From NCBI GenBank assembly GCA_024196135.1, contig JAMQCK010000030.1, positions 95,137-159,136 on the forward strand: a stretch of DNA of 64,000 bases, in the 5' to 3' direction. The position numbers were made by a program, and so were the translations under genes. A model generated the notes under the pieces. It had not been told where the DNA came from. It made no database searches and worked only from the letters and a program-made list of their open reading frames with translations. This stretch comes from Pleurotus ostreatus/Saccharomyces cerevisiae fusant (Eukaryota; Opisthokonta). Shown in pieces: positions 11,459 through 23,300 of this stretch. The first letter of the stretch is position 1. Each line of letters begins with the position of its first letter.

Positions 11459-14400
11459 ATGCCCGCTTCACGACCGCACATCAGCATCCCCCCTGGCGCG
11501 CGCGCTCCCGAGAACCCCAGCCCGTCCTCCAGGCCTTACGAACCCTACGCGTTCGAGGTCGTCCCGCCCCAGCAGCCGCGCTACGATGATAGCGAGTACG
11601 GACTCATGGCTACGCCCGTCGGGCGTCCCCTCTCCCAATACGACCTGCCGGACTTCACCATCTCTAATGATCGTGAGCACGGCCACGGGCTTAACCGCCC
11701 TACCACCTACTCCGCACAGTCTAGCGGTCACGTCGCGTTCCCCGAGCCACAATTGTATCGCTCGGTATCCCAACAAGGCGCGGGACGGTCGTTTGGCACT
11801 GCAGGGAACGAGATGAGACGACATCGGCCCAGCCATAGCGAGGCATACGTCAATACCGGCAATACCCCAACCAGCATATCGCGCAACGAATCTACGGCCT
11901 CGTTCCTCAGCGTGGACTCGTTCAACGATTACGACTCTATATCCGGAGACGTGAGTGTCTTTCGATCGGCGTCTGCTGGTTGCTCATAGCATGGTGTAGT
12001 CCTACGAAGAACCGGCATACTCTTACGACACTCACGAACCATCCGTTTACGACCGCTCGGTAGACTCCCTGTCTCAGGACCTAGCCGATGTATCTCTCGA
12101 CTCCGAAGAAGGACTGCGACGGTTCCAGAGTCACGAACTTGCTGGACCTGAGGAGGAATGGCACAGATTGGTCCCAGAAGCTGCACGCGAAGCTCTGGGG
12201 AACGATGAAGTCCAACGCCAGTCCGTCCTATTCGAGATTATCAAGTCGGAGAGGGACTATGTATCGGACCTAGAGGCCGTTCGCGATGTGCGTAGTCCGT
12301 CTCCCGAGCACGCCCTGTACTCATCCCACCCTCAGGTCTACATCGAGCCGCTAAGCGCCGCGAATCCCCCCATCATCAAGCCCGAACTCCTCAAGGGCTT
12401 CATCAGCCAAGTTTTTGGCAACGTTGCCCAGATCCTCGCGCACCACCAGCTCATGCTCGCCGCCCTCTTCGCCCGTCAGCGCGAGCAGCACCCCCTCATT
12501 CAGAGCGTCGCCGACATCATCCTCGATACCATCCTCAAGGGCACCTTTCGCACCGCGTACGAGACGTACATCAAGCACTACCCGCTTGCGGAGGCGCACC
12601 ACAGGAAGGAGCTCAACCGCAACTCGGACTACCGGCACTTCATCCAGTCTGCGGCGTCTGATCCACGGATACGCAAGCGCGACCTCGTCACCTTTCTATC
12701 GCGACCTGTTACGAGATTACCCCGGCTGAACTTGTTGATTGAACAACTGCACAAACTCACGGAGCACGCATATGACCATCCTGACCTTGATACCCTTCCA
12801 ACGATATCCGGAATACTGAAAGACTTCATAAAGGTGGGCCCAATGCGAAGAATTACCTGCGCCATGTCTGACAAACCACAGAGCACGCAACCAGGCATCG
12901 AAGCAGCGGAGAGCAAAGTCAAGTTCTGGGCTCTCTGTGAGAGTTTGGTGTACCGGAAGGGCGAGATCATAGTGTGTATGATGATTGACTGGGTGAACAC
13001 TCTTGCTCACCTTCTACAGGACCTCGACCTATACAACGATAACCGGACGCTAGTCTATGCCGGTCCCGCCTCGCGCAGAAACCGCCAGGACGCGACCTTC
13101 TCTGGCTGGACCGAGCTCTACGTCGCCCTCCTTGACCACTACTGTGCGTCTTCCCTTCCTTCATCTCTCTCCCTCCACCATCCCTAACCCCACCCAGTCT
13201 TCCTCACCCGCGAAGAAAAGCGGCCCAACGGCTCCATCAAGCACTACATGGTCTCCCGCCCCATCCCTCTCGCCTACCTCCGCCTCGGCTCCTTCAACGG
13301 CGCCACCGAGTCCCGGCGCATCCGCGAAGAAAAGGGCGGCCTGCTCGACGGTCTGCGCTCCCGCACGGAGATCCTCTACCCCTTTACCGTGTACCACGCG
13401 TCGAACAAGATGAATCGGAGGTACACGCTGTATGTGGGGAGCGAGGCGGTGAGGCGGAAGTGGTACGCGGCGTTTGTGGATACGCTGGCGGTGTATAGGG
13501 CAAGGGCGGAGGGGAATATGGTGAGTGGGGTGATTTGGTGTGTGTGAGTGGGATGGGTCCTGATAGGGATGCAGTTTTTCAGTCCGCAGAAGCTGTCGGA
13601 GGGATACTTTAGGATAGCGGCGCCTGGGGGTGCAACGACGATGGGCCGGCTTACTGGCGGTGCCACCGGTGCTGCACCGTTCGGTAAGGAAACGTCCACA
13701 CTTCCGAGATACTTCATATTCACACCAGATGCCTAGATTCGAACGGGCGAAAGTACCTTGCCATCAGCTGTCCTTCAGGTGTTTACGTTGGCCATCGAGG
13801 CAGAGAAGGTGAGGTCGCACCATCTGTACTCACCCGCTAGCGACTCACCTATCACCAGACTTCCGTCGCGTCTTGCCCTTTAACAACGCCTCAATTGCAG
13901 CGATATCACGCCTGAACGGCAAGTCGTTCAACCGCTTCGTGATCCTCCACGACGGTATGCTCTTCTCGTACGCCCTGGATATCCTGGCAAGGGTGGCCTT
14001 CGGCGAGGCTACGGCGGAAGTGCTCGACGCGTCGCTGCAGCGGATAGCCGGTCAGGATAGCAGCACGGTCTTGTTCTTCCGGATTGTTGTGGTGGGGTCG
14101 CGGACGTTATGTGAGAGGCTTTCCAGTCATCAGGAGTGGCAACTGACTGATGATCATATAGTGCTCTATGCAGCGAAGAAGCTTCTACAGGTCTCGCTGA
14201 CCTTGCACGTACTGGAGGTCATTGACTCGCCCGAGGCGGTGCTTTCGCCGCGCAGGAGCGGAGGGTCAAAGCATCCGTCGTCCTTCCGGCGCTTCGGCGA
14301 GCCGGGCTATGTACCCAAGGATGCGCACGATGTCACAGCGCTGACGAAGACTGTTGGCATCTGTACGACAGACGGAATCGTCATTGTGAACCCGACAAAG

Positions 14401-14963
14401 TGCGTTCTCCTTCGTCATGCATGGATTTCAGCTGACCGTTCTGCAGCCTCGCCAACTCCTCCGCTACCGTCGTACCCGACTTCAGCAATCACAGTACCGA
14501 CCTCGCCATGGGCTTGCTGAAGACCAAAGTCGAGGACGCACGCCCCCTCGGCCTCGTCCCCTGCGGCTCTTCCGAGCTCCTCGTCGTCTACGACACCCTC
14601 GGCTGCTACATCACCCGCCACGGCGAGCCCGCGCGCAAATCCGGCTTCATACGCTGGGAGACGCCCGCCACCTCCTTCGCCGCGCGCGGCGAGCACGTCC
14701 TGCTCTTCTCCCACAACTTCATTGAGGTGCGGAACAAAGGCACGGGGAAGCTCGTACAGACGATCGAGGGCGCGGGCATGCGGATGCTATACGCGCCGTC
14801 GGTGGGGGAGAAGGAGCCGATTTTGGTGGCGATGAGGGGGGATAGGAAAGCGTCGGACAGTATGGACGACAAGATTGTCGAGCTGGTGGAGACGGCGGAG
14901 CTGTCGGCGTCCACGACGTCACCGCCGCCGTCCGCGGCGATGTGGGAGGATTGGGATCTGTGA
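11459..14963 (+). CDS. ROM2: Rho guanine nucleotide exchange factor, DH-PH-CNH (Rom2/Rgf type)
   Basis: Activates Rho1-type GTPases for cell-wall and actin control. An N-terminal Ser/Pro-rich disordered region of about 250 residues starts MPASRPHISIPPGARAP. The DH domain runs from RQSVLFEIIKSERDYV through LLKGFISQVFGNVAQILAHH to RDLVTFLSRPVTRLPR. A PH segment follows (TRTEILYPFTVYHASNKMNR and YTLYVGSEAVRRKWYAAF). The citron homology domain carries GRKYLAISCPSGVYVGHRG, RVLPFNNASIAAI, LSYTLD-like FSYALDILARV, ELLVVYDTLGCYITRHG and EVRNKGTGKLVQTIEG, ending at WEDWDL and stop at 14963. Around ten short introns. Domain order matches yeast Rom2 and fission-yeast Rgf proteins. The start may have a further upstream exon, since a splice acceptor-like CAG directly precedes it. 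Confidence 0.88.
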
Positions 14964-15281
14964 GGAGAATTCTTGCTTTGCTGAAGTTCAACGCTGCGCT
15001 ATCGTAGTTTATTTGCTAATTTATACTACTTGTTCATCTTCTTCAGACCTTGTAATACCCGTGTATACCTACGTAGAATGGATCCACACTTTTATGCACG
15101 CAGTAGATCCAGCACTGAGCAGCCGCGGAGACCTCGGCGTGACGAGGCAAGCTTGAAGTCAGGCTTCCGGCCCGGACTGCGCGCGTCCACGCCACAAATC
15201 ATCTCCACGTCAGCCTCAGCGGCGCGTCGCGTCGAGACTCGAGCCCACCGCCTTGTCCCCTCCCACCACTGCATTGCGAAC
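14964..15281. other. intergenic, 3' end of RhoGEF and promoter of PDI
   Basis: 318 bp with AT-rich sequence just after the RhoGEF stop and no open frame of note. It presumably holds the polyadenylation site and the PDI promoter. Confidence 0.5.
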
Positions 15282-16906
15282 ATGAGATTCGCATTAGCAC
15301 TAGCCGCGCTCTTCACTGCTGTCAGCGCGTCCAATGTCATTGACCTGACGCCCGAGAACTTCGACAGCGTCGTCGGGCAGGGCAAGCCTGGTCTCGTGGA
15401 ATTGTGCGTGGTCGTGGTGTTTGTGGAAGTATAACGTGCTGACTGAGATTATGTAGCTTTGCGCCTTGGTGGTGCGTATGGCTTCCGACATAGCAGAGGG
15501 GATGGGGAGCTCACATTCCATCCCTCATTTAGCGGTCACTGCAAAGTGCGTTGCTTATATCATTGCATCAGTGTTAGCAAGACTGACCCTGTCAATAGAA
15601 ACTCGCCCCTACCTACGAGGAGGTCGCGGACGCGTTCTCCAAATCCAAAGACAAGGTCTACGTTGCGAAGGTTGACGCCGACGCACACAAGGACCTTGGC
15701 AGCAAGTACGGTGTCACCGGCTTCCCCAGTACGCTGTCGCATCATCTTGATACATTCCCTTGCATGCTGATACACATCCTTAGCTCTGAAGTGGTTCAAC
15801 GAGAATGGCGAGGCCGAGCCGTACGAGTCCGGTCGTGATTTGACGAGCTTGGTTAGCTTGTACGTGGCCCTGTCCTATACTTCCTGTGCATGAGACTGAC
15901 TGTTGGCTTCGTAGCATCGAGACCAAGTCCGGTGTTAAGTCCAGCATTCCTCCCCCGCCACCACCTGCCTACATTGTCTCCGACGCGAGCGACTTTGACG
16001 TCGTTGTCCTCGATGAGGGCAAGGATGTGCTGGTCGCATTCACTGTAAGCCTAGACTCGTCGCGTCGACGGTGGATATCAGCTAATGTGTGCGAAAGGCT
16101 CCTTGGTGTGGTCACTGCAAGCGCATGAAGCCCGAGTTCGAGAAGAGTGAGTATTGACGAACATTCTCCTCGTCCCTCCGAATACTAAGCGTGTTGAATA
16201 GCCGCCAAGACCTTCGCTTCTGAGCCCAACGTGCGTATCCATCTACCTTTTCCTTTTTGCTTACTGACGCCTCCTAGTGCATCGTCGTCAACGTCGACGC
16301 CGACGACGCCAAGAACCGCGACCTCGCCACCAAGTACGGCGTCTCCAGCTACCCCACGCTCAAGTTCTTCGGCCGCGGCGCAGAAGCCAAGGCTGAGCCC
16401 GAGGCGTACACCGGTGGTCGCACCGAGAAGGACTTCGTCGAGTTCCTTAACGAGAAGTGCGGGACGCAGCGCGCGGTCGGCGGCGGCCTCACGGACCTCG
16501 CTGGCCGGCTGCCGTCACTCGACGCGCTCGCGGCGAAGTTCCTGTCGTCTGCGGCGGACCTGCGCTCGTCGGTGTACGATGAGGCGAAGGCGCTGGCGGA
16601 GACGCTGGGTGCGGCGGCGAAGCCGTATTTGAAGGTCATGGAGAAGGTTGCGAATAGCTCGGAGGAGTACTTGGCGAAGGAGCGCAAGAGGTGAGTTTGT
16701 TCATGGCTTGTCTGTGAGCCTATGCTGACTCTTCTCCCAGGCTCGAGTCCATCATCTCCAAGCGCAACATCGACTCCAGCAAGCTCGACGAGATGAAGAT
16801 CAAGATCAACGTCCTCAAGGCCTTCGTTGAGCAGAAGGCAGAAGAGGGCAAGGAAGCCGCGGAGGAGACGAAGGAGAAGGTCGAGCGCGAGGCGGCGGAG
16901 TTGTAA
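15282..16906 (+). CDS. ER protein disulfide isomerase with two thioredoxin domains and ERp29-like C-terminus (ERp38 type)
   Basis: Forms and rearranges disulfides in the ER. A signal peptide [16 protein letters not shown] is followed by [20 protein letters not shown] and the first active site [18 protein letters not shown]. The second domain has [20 protein letters not shown], then [14 protein letters not shown] and the cis-Pro region [14 protein letters not shown] helical ERp29-type C-terminus follows ([17 protein letters not shown], [15 protein letters not shown]). The first active site is assembled from two very short exons, 15457-15471 (15 nt) and 15533-15545 (13 nt, CGHCK), and the phases fit perfectly. 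The product ends EREAAEL rather than HDEL or KDEL. The stop TAA is part of a GTAAGT sequence, so a further terminal exon cannot be excluded. Confidence 0.9.
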
Positions 16907-19514
16907 GTTCAGAGCTTACAAGCCTTATATGTGTAAGGTATTGTACCTAACGCTGCATGATCATGACTATCATGGATGGAACAAGCTTATGACTGTCCTT
17001 TTACTCGGTGTGATGTTCTGGAGGAGCAAGACGAGGACCTCACGTATCTATTGACCGTGCAGGTGCTCGACCTTGGGAAGACTATCAAGCAAATTCAATG
17101 TCATCGATCCCAACATCCCGATATGAACGATCCCTTGACCGCAATGCGACATGCTATCGGGACGATGTTCCGGGTCTTACGAGGATAAGTCTGTCCAGCG
17201 CAGAGGTAAGGGGAACCTGTTCTTCTAGTCTCCTCGCTTTCTGCGCGTTCATGAACGTTCGCAGATTGACCTCGTCTACCTCGCACCGGTGCTGGCTCAG
17301 TGTGCCGTCGCGTCGCGTGCAAATCTCGAAGAACAAGCTTGCGTCGCTATCGGAGCTTAACCGCGTCTACATCGTCTTGAGCAATGATCGCGCTCTCGCA
17401 CCGACCTCAACTGTGACCGACCGTGACAAGGAGGCCACGATGGTGATCGCCCACCCTTCCCTCCGCACGGCGCCGCAGATAGCTGCCACTTCGGCGTTTG
17501 ATTGCCTCGCGGCAACCCCATGATCGTCGAAGGCGTTAAGCAGCTGCAAGATGGCGTTAGACAAGTCGAAGACGACCCCGCGCAGCGAGCTCAAGTGTTT
17601 GAAGACGGGGGTGAGGCCAAAGCGCCCTAATCATGCAAGTTCGCTGCCTAGCCAAGAAGGCACTCATGTCCGCGCTATGTGGGCGCCAGCTTCATCGACT
17701 TGCTGCGGGCCCGATACCCTCGGGCAAACTCAAGCACAACAAGCGCTCGTCGGAGCCCAGCAAGCGCCCGCGCGCCTGCGGTAACGAGTTACTTGTGGGC
17801 GCAACGCGCCTGGTGGCCATAAAGCGTCATGCGGGCTGACGTTGTGGGTCCACTGACAGATTGCAGAAGGCGAGTGTGCATACACAATCGGCTGCGGGGC
17901 TTCACAAGGTCCCGCTCCCGAACCTTGAGTAGGGCTTGTGAACCTTAGTATTCGACTCGCGGGCCTCGGGATCGGCTTGTGGGCCTCAGAAATCGGGCGC
18001 GAATCCTGTCCGGTGCTTATATACGGCCCGCGCGATGGCATCGATGGTGGTGCATCCAGGTTCTTTTACGACTTGTTTCGGGGGAGGCTGACAGCTGGAT
18101 AACCTCTGTTGATTCTCTGACGTGCCTACTTCGCTGGCTGCTTCTATCGACGACTCTTACGACCTGCCTTCGACGACCACGACGACTTCGGGCTCAACGA
18201 CCTACGGTAAGCCAGCAAGCCATTGGTAGCCATCCCTCTCCTCCTGCTCACCGTCCCTCCCAGATCTCATACGCCCCGTATACGCCAGCTACGACCCTTC
18301 AAACCTCCCACGGCGCAAGCTCTCCTCTTACGCCAAAGCTCCCCCTTATTCGAGCATCTCCTGCCCAGCCGACCGGTCTGTGGGTCCCTCGGAGCGGCGT
18401 ATTGGTCCATCGGAGCAGCGTGTTGGTCCATCGGATCGGTGTGTTGGTCCCTCGGAGCGGATAATCAATCGCCTGGGTACCTCGAGCCTTCTGGGTGGCC
18501 GCTGAGTTCGGCGAAGACGCACCGGCGCTCGCGCGTGCAGGGCACAGGGACGCAGACTTCCGTAGGTGGCGCGGCCAGAACCTCCGTCGGAGGGCGTGCT
18601 GATGATTGAGGTCCGCAGGATAGCGGCGTCATATACTCCGACATATACCTCGGAGGGAGCACCCTTTTCGACTTCCGGCATCCATCGCCCTTTGGTTGAC
18701 GGAGTGCCTATAGGCTTTGGGAGACGGCATTCCAGCCGCGGAGGACAGGAAAGATCGCATCCTCAGCCGGGCACACTCGCAGACTTCGGAGCACAGCGCG
18801 CCCATAGAGTCTTCGGCAGCTGCGTGGCCATAAGACTTCCGAGCGCCGTATTCATAAACCTTAGGTGCGCGGCGTGGTCCTCCGACTCCCATCTATCATG
18901 CGATCCGACCTGTCGTTGACCCCATTCGACCGGTCTTCTATCCAAAGAGATCATCGCTGACGTGTGTGGGTGCAGGAATATACATACCCGCTGGTCGTCC
19001 TGAGGGTGTCTCTTCCGACACTCACTTGCCCGTCGTCCGGTACACGGCCCATCCTTGACGAGCTCCTCACTCGGTCGTGCCTTCGACGCCTTGAGCGTTG
19101 ACTCTACACCCTCATCGAATACTTGGATACGCGTCATCCATCGACGCGCACCCACCGGCGCTTTTCTCGCGATCGTTGAATCGTTCTCACCTCGATCCCT
19201 GTCTTCGAGTCATCAGCCGCTTTTCCACCTTTGAATCATCGACTGCTTTTTCGCCGTTGAATCGTCCATCGCCTTCTCACCTTCGATTCGCCCGCATTGC
19301 TTCCAAATCAGCCCCATCGCCACAAATTGTGCCCTCACCCATATAATTTGCGCCCTGGCCTCGAACTCGCTCTTGCCATTGCTCTTGCCATTTGTTTTGT
19401 CCTCGCCACTATCTTGTTGTTACAATCGTCTTCGTCGTTGTCTTCACCGTCATCATCTGTTTTTCCTCACCTTGCCTTAACCCTCTCCTCCACCCACAAC
19501 CCACAACTCACCCA
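16907..19514. other. 2.6 kb non-coding region with degenerate short repeats
   Basis: No supportable gene. Two minus-strand open stretches (17594-17367 and 17336-17154) share a frame separated by one stop codon, but I recognise nothing in them. From about 18360 onwards the DNA is built of degenerate short repeats: a 21-bp array at 18382-18465, variants of CTTCGGAGC/CTTCCGAGCG spaced about 25-33 bp between 18660 and 18900, and variants of TTTTCGCCGTTGAATCGT between 19150 and 19300. The part next to 19515 is pyrimidine-rich and likely the promoter of the next gene. Confidence 0.5.
18382..18465 (+). repeat. 21-bp tandem repeat, four imperfect copies
   Basis: Four head-to-tail copies of a 21-bp unit of the form TGGTCCATCGGAGCAGCGTGT, each with one to four changes (for example CCATCGGATCGGTGTGT and CCCTCGGAGCGGATAAT). 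The period is a multiple of three and the plus strand would read a heptapeptide such as LVHRSSV, but no gene context supports translation. Confidence 0.8.
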
Positions 19515-21000
19515 ATGAACATCTTCGCCGACGTCAACCCCTTCCTCTGGCGCAGCGCGTACGTCAAGCCCGTCGACGACTCGGACATCACGCCCGTCAT
19601 CCCGAGCGAGATCGAGGGCGTGAAGGTGTGCCGGTGGCGGGAGACGAAGGGGAAGTGGTCGCATTTGCCGCAGGTGAGTGATTAGTGATTTGTGGAAGGA
19701 AAAAGGGAAGAAGAGGGATGGGAGGTGGGGAGGGGGGAAGAGGGCTGAGGAGGGGTGGGGAGAGGGAGAGGGAAGAGGAGGTGTTGGGAGTGGCGAGCGC
19801 CTCACGGCATAAATTTCCCCTTCCGGTTACAATCTTGCAGACCACGTTCTTTGTCGCTTAAACCAATCATTGCTCAGGGACGACACACTGACCTTTCACC
19901 AGGCATCCCTCAACGCACGCGACCCGCCCTCGGACGTGCGCCTCATCACCTGGTGCATGGACGGGGAGGTCAGAAATCATAATCTCAGCCTCGCGACTGC
20001 GATTGCGAAAATCGCAGAGGTGCTTGGCTGTGGCGAGTCGGACTCGTCCGGCGGGTCGTCCGGCACGAGTCCGAGCGACTCGAGTGATTCGAGTGGCACG
20101 AGCCCGACTGATTCGTCTGGAAGCAGCCCTGTCGATGCATCTGGTGGCAGCGCCGCGCACGGTAGAAGGTCCGAGTCGCGAAGCAGACCACCGGCTGGCT
20201 CGCACGGTAGAAGAGCTGAATCGCGCAGCAGACCACCAGCCAGCTCGCGCAGCAGACAGCCAGTAGCCAGCACGCACAAGCGAGGCAACACCACCTTCGG
20301 CAGGCCCCCTCCCTGCGTCATCTGCCTGCAGGAAGTCTCCGGCGCCGCGCTCGAGCGCGTGCTCGTGAACCACCCCTGGGTGCGCGCCTACTTCTGCCTC
20401 CTCCCCCACGAGCGCAAGAAGTGGCCCGAGGAGGCCAAGTTCGGCAACGTCACCCTCGTCTCGCGCGACGTGCCCGTCGAGGCCGCCGCCGTGCTCCGCT
20501 TCGGGCGCAGCGCGATGGGCCGCTCCGCGCTCATCACGCACATCTGGCTCCGCGGGGCGCGCGTAAGGGAGGGCGCGACGGAGAGGCGCACCCTGCGCGT
20601 CGCGGTGATCAACACGCAGCTCGAGGGGACGCAGCCGCCCGGGCGGGACTACAGGCGGAAGCAGCTCGAGCTGCTGTCGCAGTTTCTGAGGGTGGAGGGC
20701 GTGAATGGGGGCGTCATCGCGGGGAATATGTACCCTGAGGGGCCGGGCGACCACGACCAGCCGGAGAAGGAGCTGAAGTTGAAGGATGCTTGGAAGCGGG
20801 GGAATAACGACCCGGCTGGCGCTACCGTTTTCGACAAGTACGGCTTGCCACCAACGCGGCACAGCAAAATCCTCTCCCAACCGCGGAGGGGTCTCAAGGT
20901 CGACGAGCCCAAGCAGTTCGGCATCAATGTGAAGTGCGAAGACGGCTCGCTGTGTTCTGAGCACTGTGGGCTGATCTCGACGATGCACATGTTGAAGTGA
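19515..21000 (+). CDS. TDP2-like endonuclease/exonuclease/phosphatase-fold protein, probable pseudoenzyme
   Basis: Two exons (19515-19673 and 19903-21000) give 418 residues. The order of landmarks follows tyrosyl-DNA phosphodiesterase 2 and its fungal relatives: DVRLITWCMDGEV (family TWN), CVICLQEVSGAALERVL (LQE), FGNVTLVSRDVPVEA, RVAVINTQLEGTQPPGRDYR (T-x-L-x-S region), GVIAGNMYPEGPGDHD (family GDxN), LKDAWKRGNNDPAGATVFDK and SEHCGLISTM (family SDH). Thus three of the four metal or catalytic motifs are altered: TWC, GNMY and SEH; only LQE is kept. Between the first two motifs sits an inserted region of about 90 residues, rich in Ser/Asp and then in Arg/Ser. Homology is clear, but phosphodiesterase activity is doubtful. 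The frame is intact, arguing against a simple pseudogene. Confidence 0.78.
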
Positions 21001-21604
21001 TGTCGGGTTGTAGGGTTACGCTATCTTTCGTTCTTCTCAGGGTTTGATTGAATGGAATGTTCATGTCTTCATTTAACGTAGGGCTTAGAATACAGCGGGT
21101 AATTTTTGCGCGCGAGCGAGCGGACGTGCAGGTTGCTGGAGATGGTGCCGGAAGGGTGTGGGGGACGAGGATGACGCCAGGAACGGAAGGAATCGGAAGA
21201 ATTCCCGAAATACGTGCTTCGGGTCCAAATTTGACTTTGCATCAGCAGGACGGAAAAACGACGGGTGGCAAGGATCGACCAAGGCGAGCCAAGGGTCTTG
21301 TCGCGTAGAGGGAGGGGAGGGTATTGTACGTCCTGGAGGGGGAGGGCGAGGTCTGCAGCCAGATATTTACGTCGTGCATCTGGCGTCGGATATAGTAGCG
21401 CAATCATGTTCTGGTCGATTCGAGGCGCGGGTTCGGGTAGCGGATTCGATAACGTGGTTGCTGACCGCGTGACGTGATGCCCCTGTTGAGGATGCCGCAC
21501 CGCCGGCGCAATATAAGGAGGCGAAGCGGCACCCGGCACCCTCGCTGCTCTTCCTCCTTTCCCCCGCAAGCCCAGCGACCCGCGCTCTCCAGACCAGTTT
21601 AGCC
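21001..21604. other. intergenic and promoter of the GPI protein gene
   Basis: 604 bp. No gene. Just upstream of 21605 the sequence is GC-rich with a TATA element at 21511. Confidence 0.5.
21511..21517 (+). promoter_or_regulatory. TATA box of the GPI-anchored protein gene
   Basis: ATATAAG, about 90 bp before the start codon at 21605, in otherwise GC-rich sequence; position and strand suit a core promoter. Confidence 0.55.
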
Positions 21605-22429
21605 ATGAAGTCCGCTGCCATCTACGCCCCGCTCGCCGCCGCGGCCCTCGCCCAGGCGTTCACTATCAACACGCCGTAAGTCCCCGCCCTTCCCACCGTC
21701 AGCCCGTTTCCTCAACTCAAATTTTCCGCACAGGGCGTCGGTCACGCAGTGCCAGCCGACCCTCATCAGCTGGGACGCGAGCGACTCGCAGGGTGCGTTG
21801 TTTGCTCGTCTGTGTTTGTTCGGTTTTGCTGATGCGGCCTCTCAGCGCCGTACTACCTCAGCATCCTCCCGGGTGACAACCCCTCGGGCCAGCCGCTGAA
21901 GCAGTTCGACATCTCCGACGGTTCTTCCTACTCCTGGAACACCGACATCGCGGGCGGCACCTCCATCGGCCTCACCCTCAAGGACTCGACGGGCAAGACG
22001 GTCCAGTCCGCCCCCGTCACCATCCAGAACAGCTGTGAGTAATGCCCTCCGCCCAGCCGCAGCCAAGTGTTTGACCCCTGCCCAGCGGATGACAGCTGCC
22101 TGAACGGCTCGTCTTCCAGCGGGTCTGCCTCGAGCGCCGCGTCCACCACCGCGTCGTCGACCTCCGTGTCTTCCGCGGGCTCGAGCAGCGCCTCGAGCCC
22201 GGCTTCCACGACCGCCTCGAGCAGCGCCGCGTCCACGACGGCCACCTCCGCCGCGACCTCTAGCCGCGCGACGACCTCCTCGGGCACCTCGTCCCGCGCG
22301 TCCACGAGCACCAGCAGCAGCGCGTCCGCCTCTGCCTCGTCCAGCGATGATGAGAACGGTGCCCTCGTCAACGGCGCGTCCCTCGGCGTCGCCGGTGCCG
22401 TCGCGGCCCTCGTCGCCTTCCTGGCTTAA
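21605..22429 (+). CDS. Ser/Thr-rich GPI-anchored cell-wall protein (Kre9/Knh1-like N-terminal domain)
   Basis: Secreted surface protein. A signal peptide (MKSAAIYAPLAAAALAQAFT) is followed by a small beta-domain: ASVTQCQPTLISWDAS, PYYLSILPGDNPSGQPLKQF, SYSWNTDIAGGTSIGLTLKD and KTVQSAPVTIQNS, a pattern typical of the Ser-Thr-rich GPI-anchored membrane family. Then comes about 100 residues almost entirely Ser, Ala and Thr, expected to be O-glycosylated. The C-terminus is a GPI signal: small omega-site residues (DDENGALVNGAS) and a hydrophobic end (GVAGAVAALVAFLA). Four exons. Function in wall or surface coating is inferred from the family. Confidence 0.87.
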
Positions 22430-23300
22430 GGACTCTGCGCCAAACACCCCACGCGCCAGCGTACACACTGCGCTGCTCACAAGCGCACACTGGTTACCCA
22501 CCTAGCTTCCCATGGACTTCAGTTTCATTCCTATGGTTTCCCTAAGACCCTTATCTGGACGAGGCTGCGCATACCCTCCCTATTACCTATAGGCCTCGCG
22601 CCCGCTCCCTTTAGGTCTCGCGTACGCTTTCCCTCTCGATAAGTACCTCTATAGTCGCTTTTGTAATCGGTTTCTTGGCACGGGGAGGGGTGGTGCGTGG
22701 TATCTCGTCTGGTGTAGGACTTGGTTGTCCTCCATTTGGCGGGTGCTACTAGCCTTCCTTCCCCGACGTGGGTGATGTCCCGACGAGGACGCGCGGTGTT
22801 ATCTCTGTACTTGTAGTACTTGCGTCTTCCGGCGAGTGCGTACGAGCTCGTGCTCTCTTACGATATCGTACGACCTTATGAACATCACTGAACGATTTTG
22901 TGTCCGATTGGAATACACAGTAATCTTTGTATCCTATACCTTTTCGACTGCAAGTGTTGGTGTGTGAGGAAGGAAGAGATCGAAGGACTGGCAGGTGAGA
23001 AGACGGAATTCTGTATTGCTTCTGCAAGTACTAGCAAGCAAGTGCTAGCAATTGTTGACACAGTGAATAGAAGTCCTTCGATGGGAAGGATACTCGATAG
23101 CTTCTTATTCTGACCCGCTCGGCGTTAGCACCCAGTAGCTCATCGCTGATTCTGGCGCTTGTGGCGCTGCTACCAGTGGAGTCCGGGCAGAACAGCAATC
23201 ACAGCGTGACTCTTCGTATTCGTTCATCCTAGCCATACATTATTTCCCAACGTTTGGTCCTTTCTTGCCCTTGCCTTACGACCCACGACCTCACCTCACC
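22430..23300. other. intergenic between convergent genes, nothing recognised
   Basis: 871 bp between the 3' ends of the GPI gene and GH51 copy 1. It contains pyrimidine-rich stretches (22580-22640, with TAGGCCTCGCG and TAGGTCTCGCG repeated) but no coding or RNA feature I can support. Confidence 0.5.

Noticed and set aside
17154..17594. Two in-frame minus-strand open stretches separated by one stop
   Set aside because: Could be a pseudogene, but I recognise no family and an intron joining them does not keep the frame.
19867..20988. 373-codon minus-strand open frame opposite the TDP2-like gene
   Set aside because: Antisense shadow of a GC-rich exon; composition is Arg/Ala/Val-rich with no motif.
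21842..22501. 219-codon minus-strand frame rich in Arg, Gly and Ala
   Set aside because: Mirror of the Ser/Ala/Thr repeat of the GPI protein.
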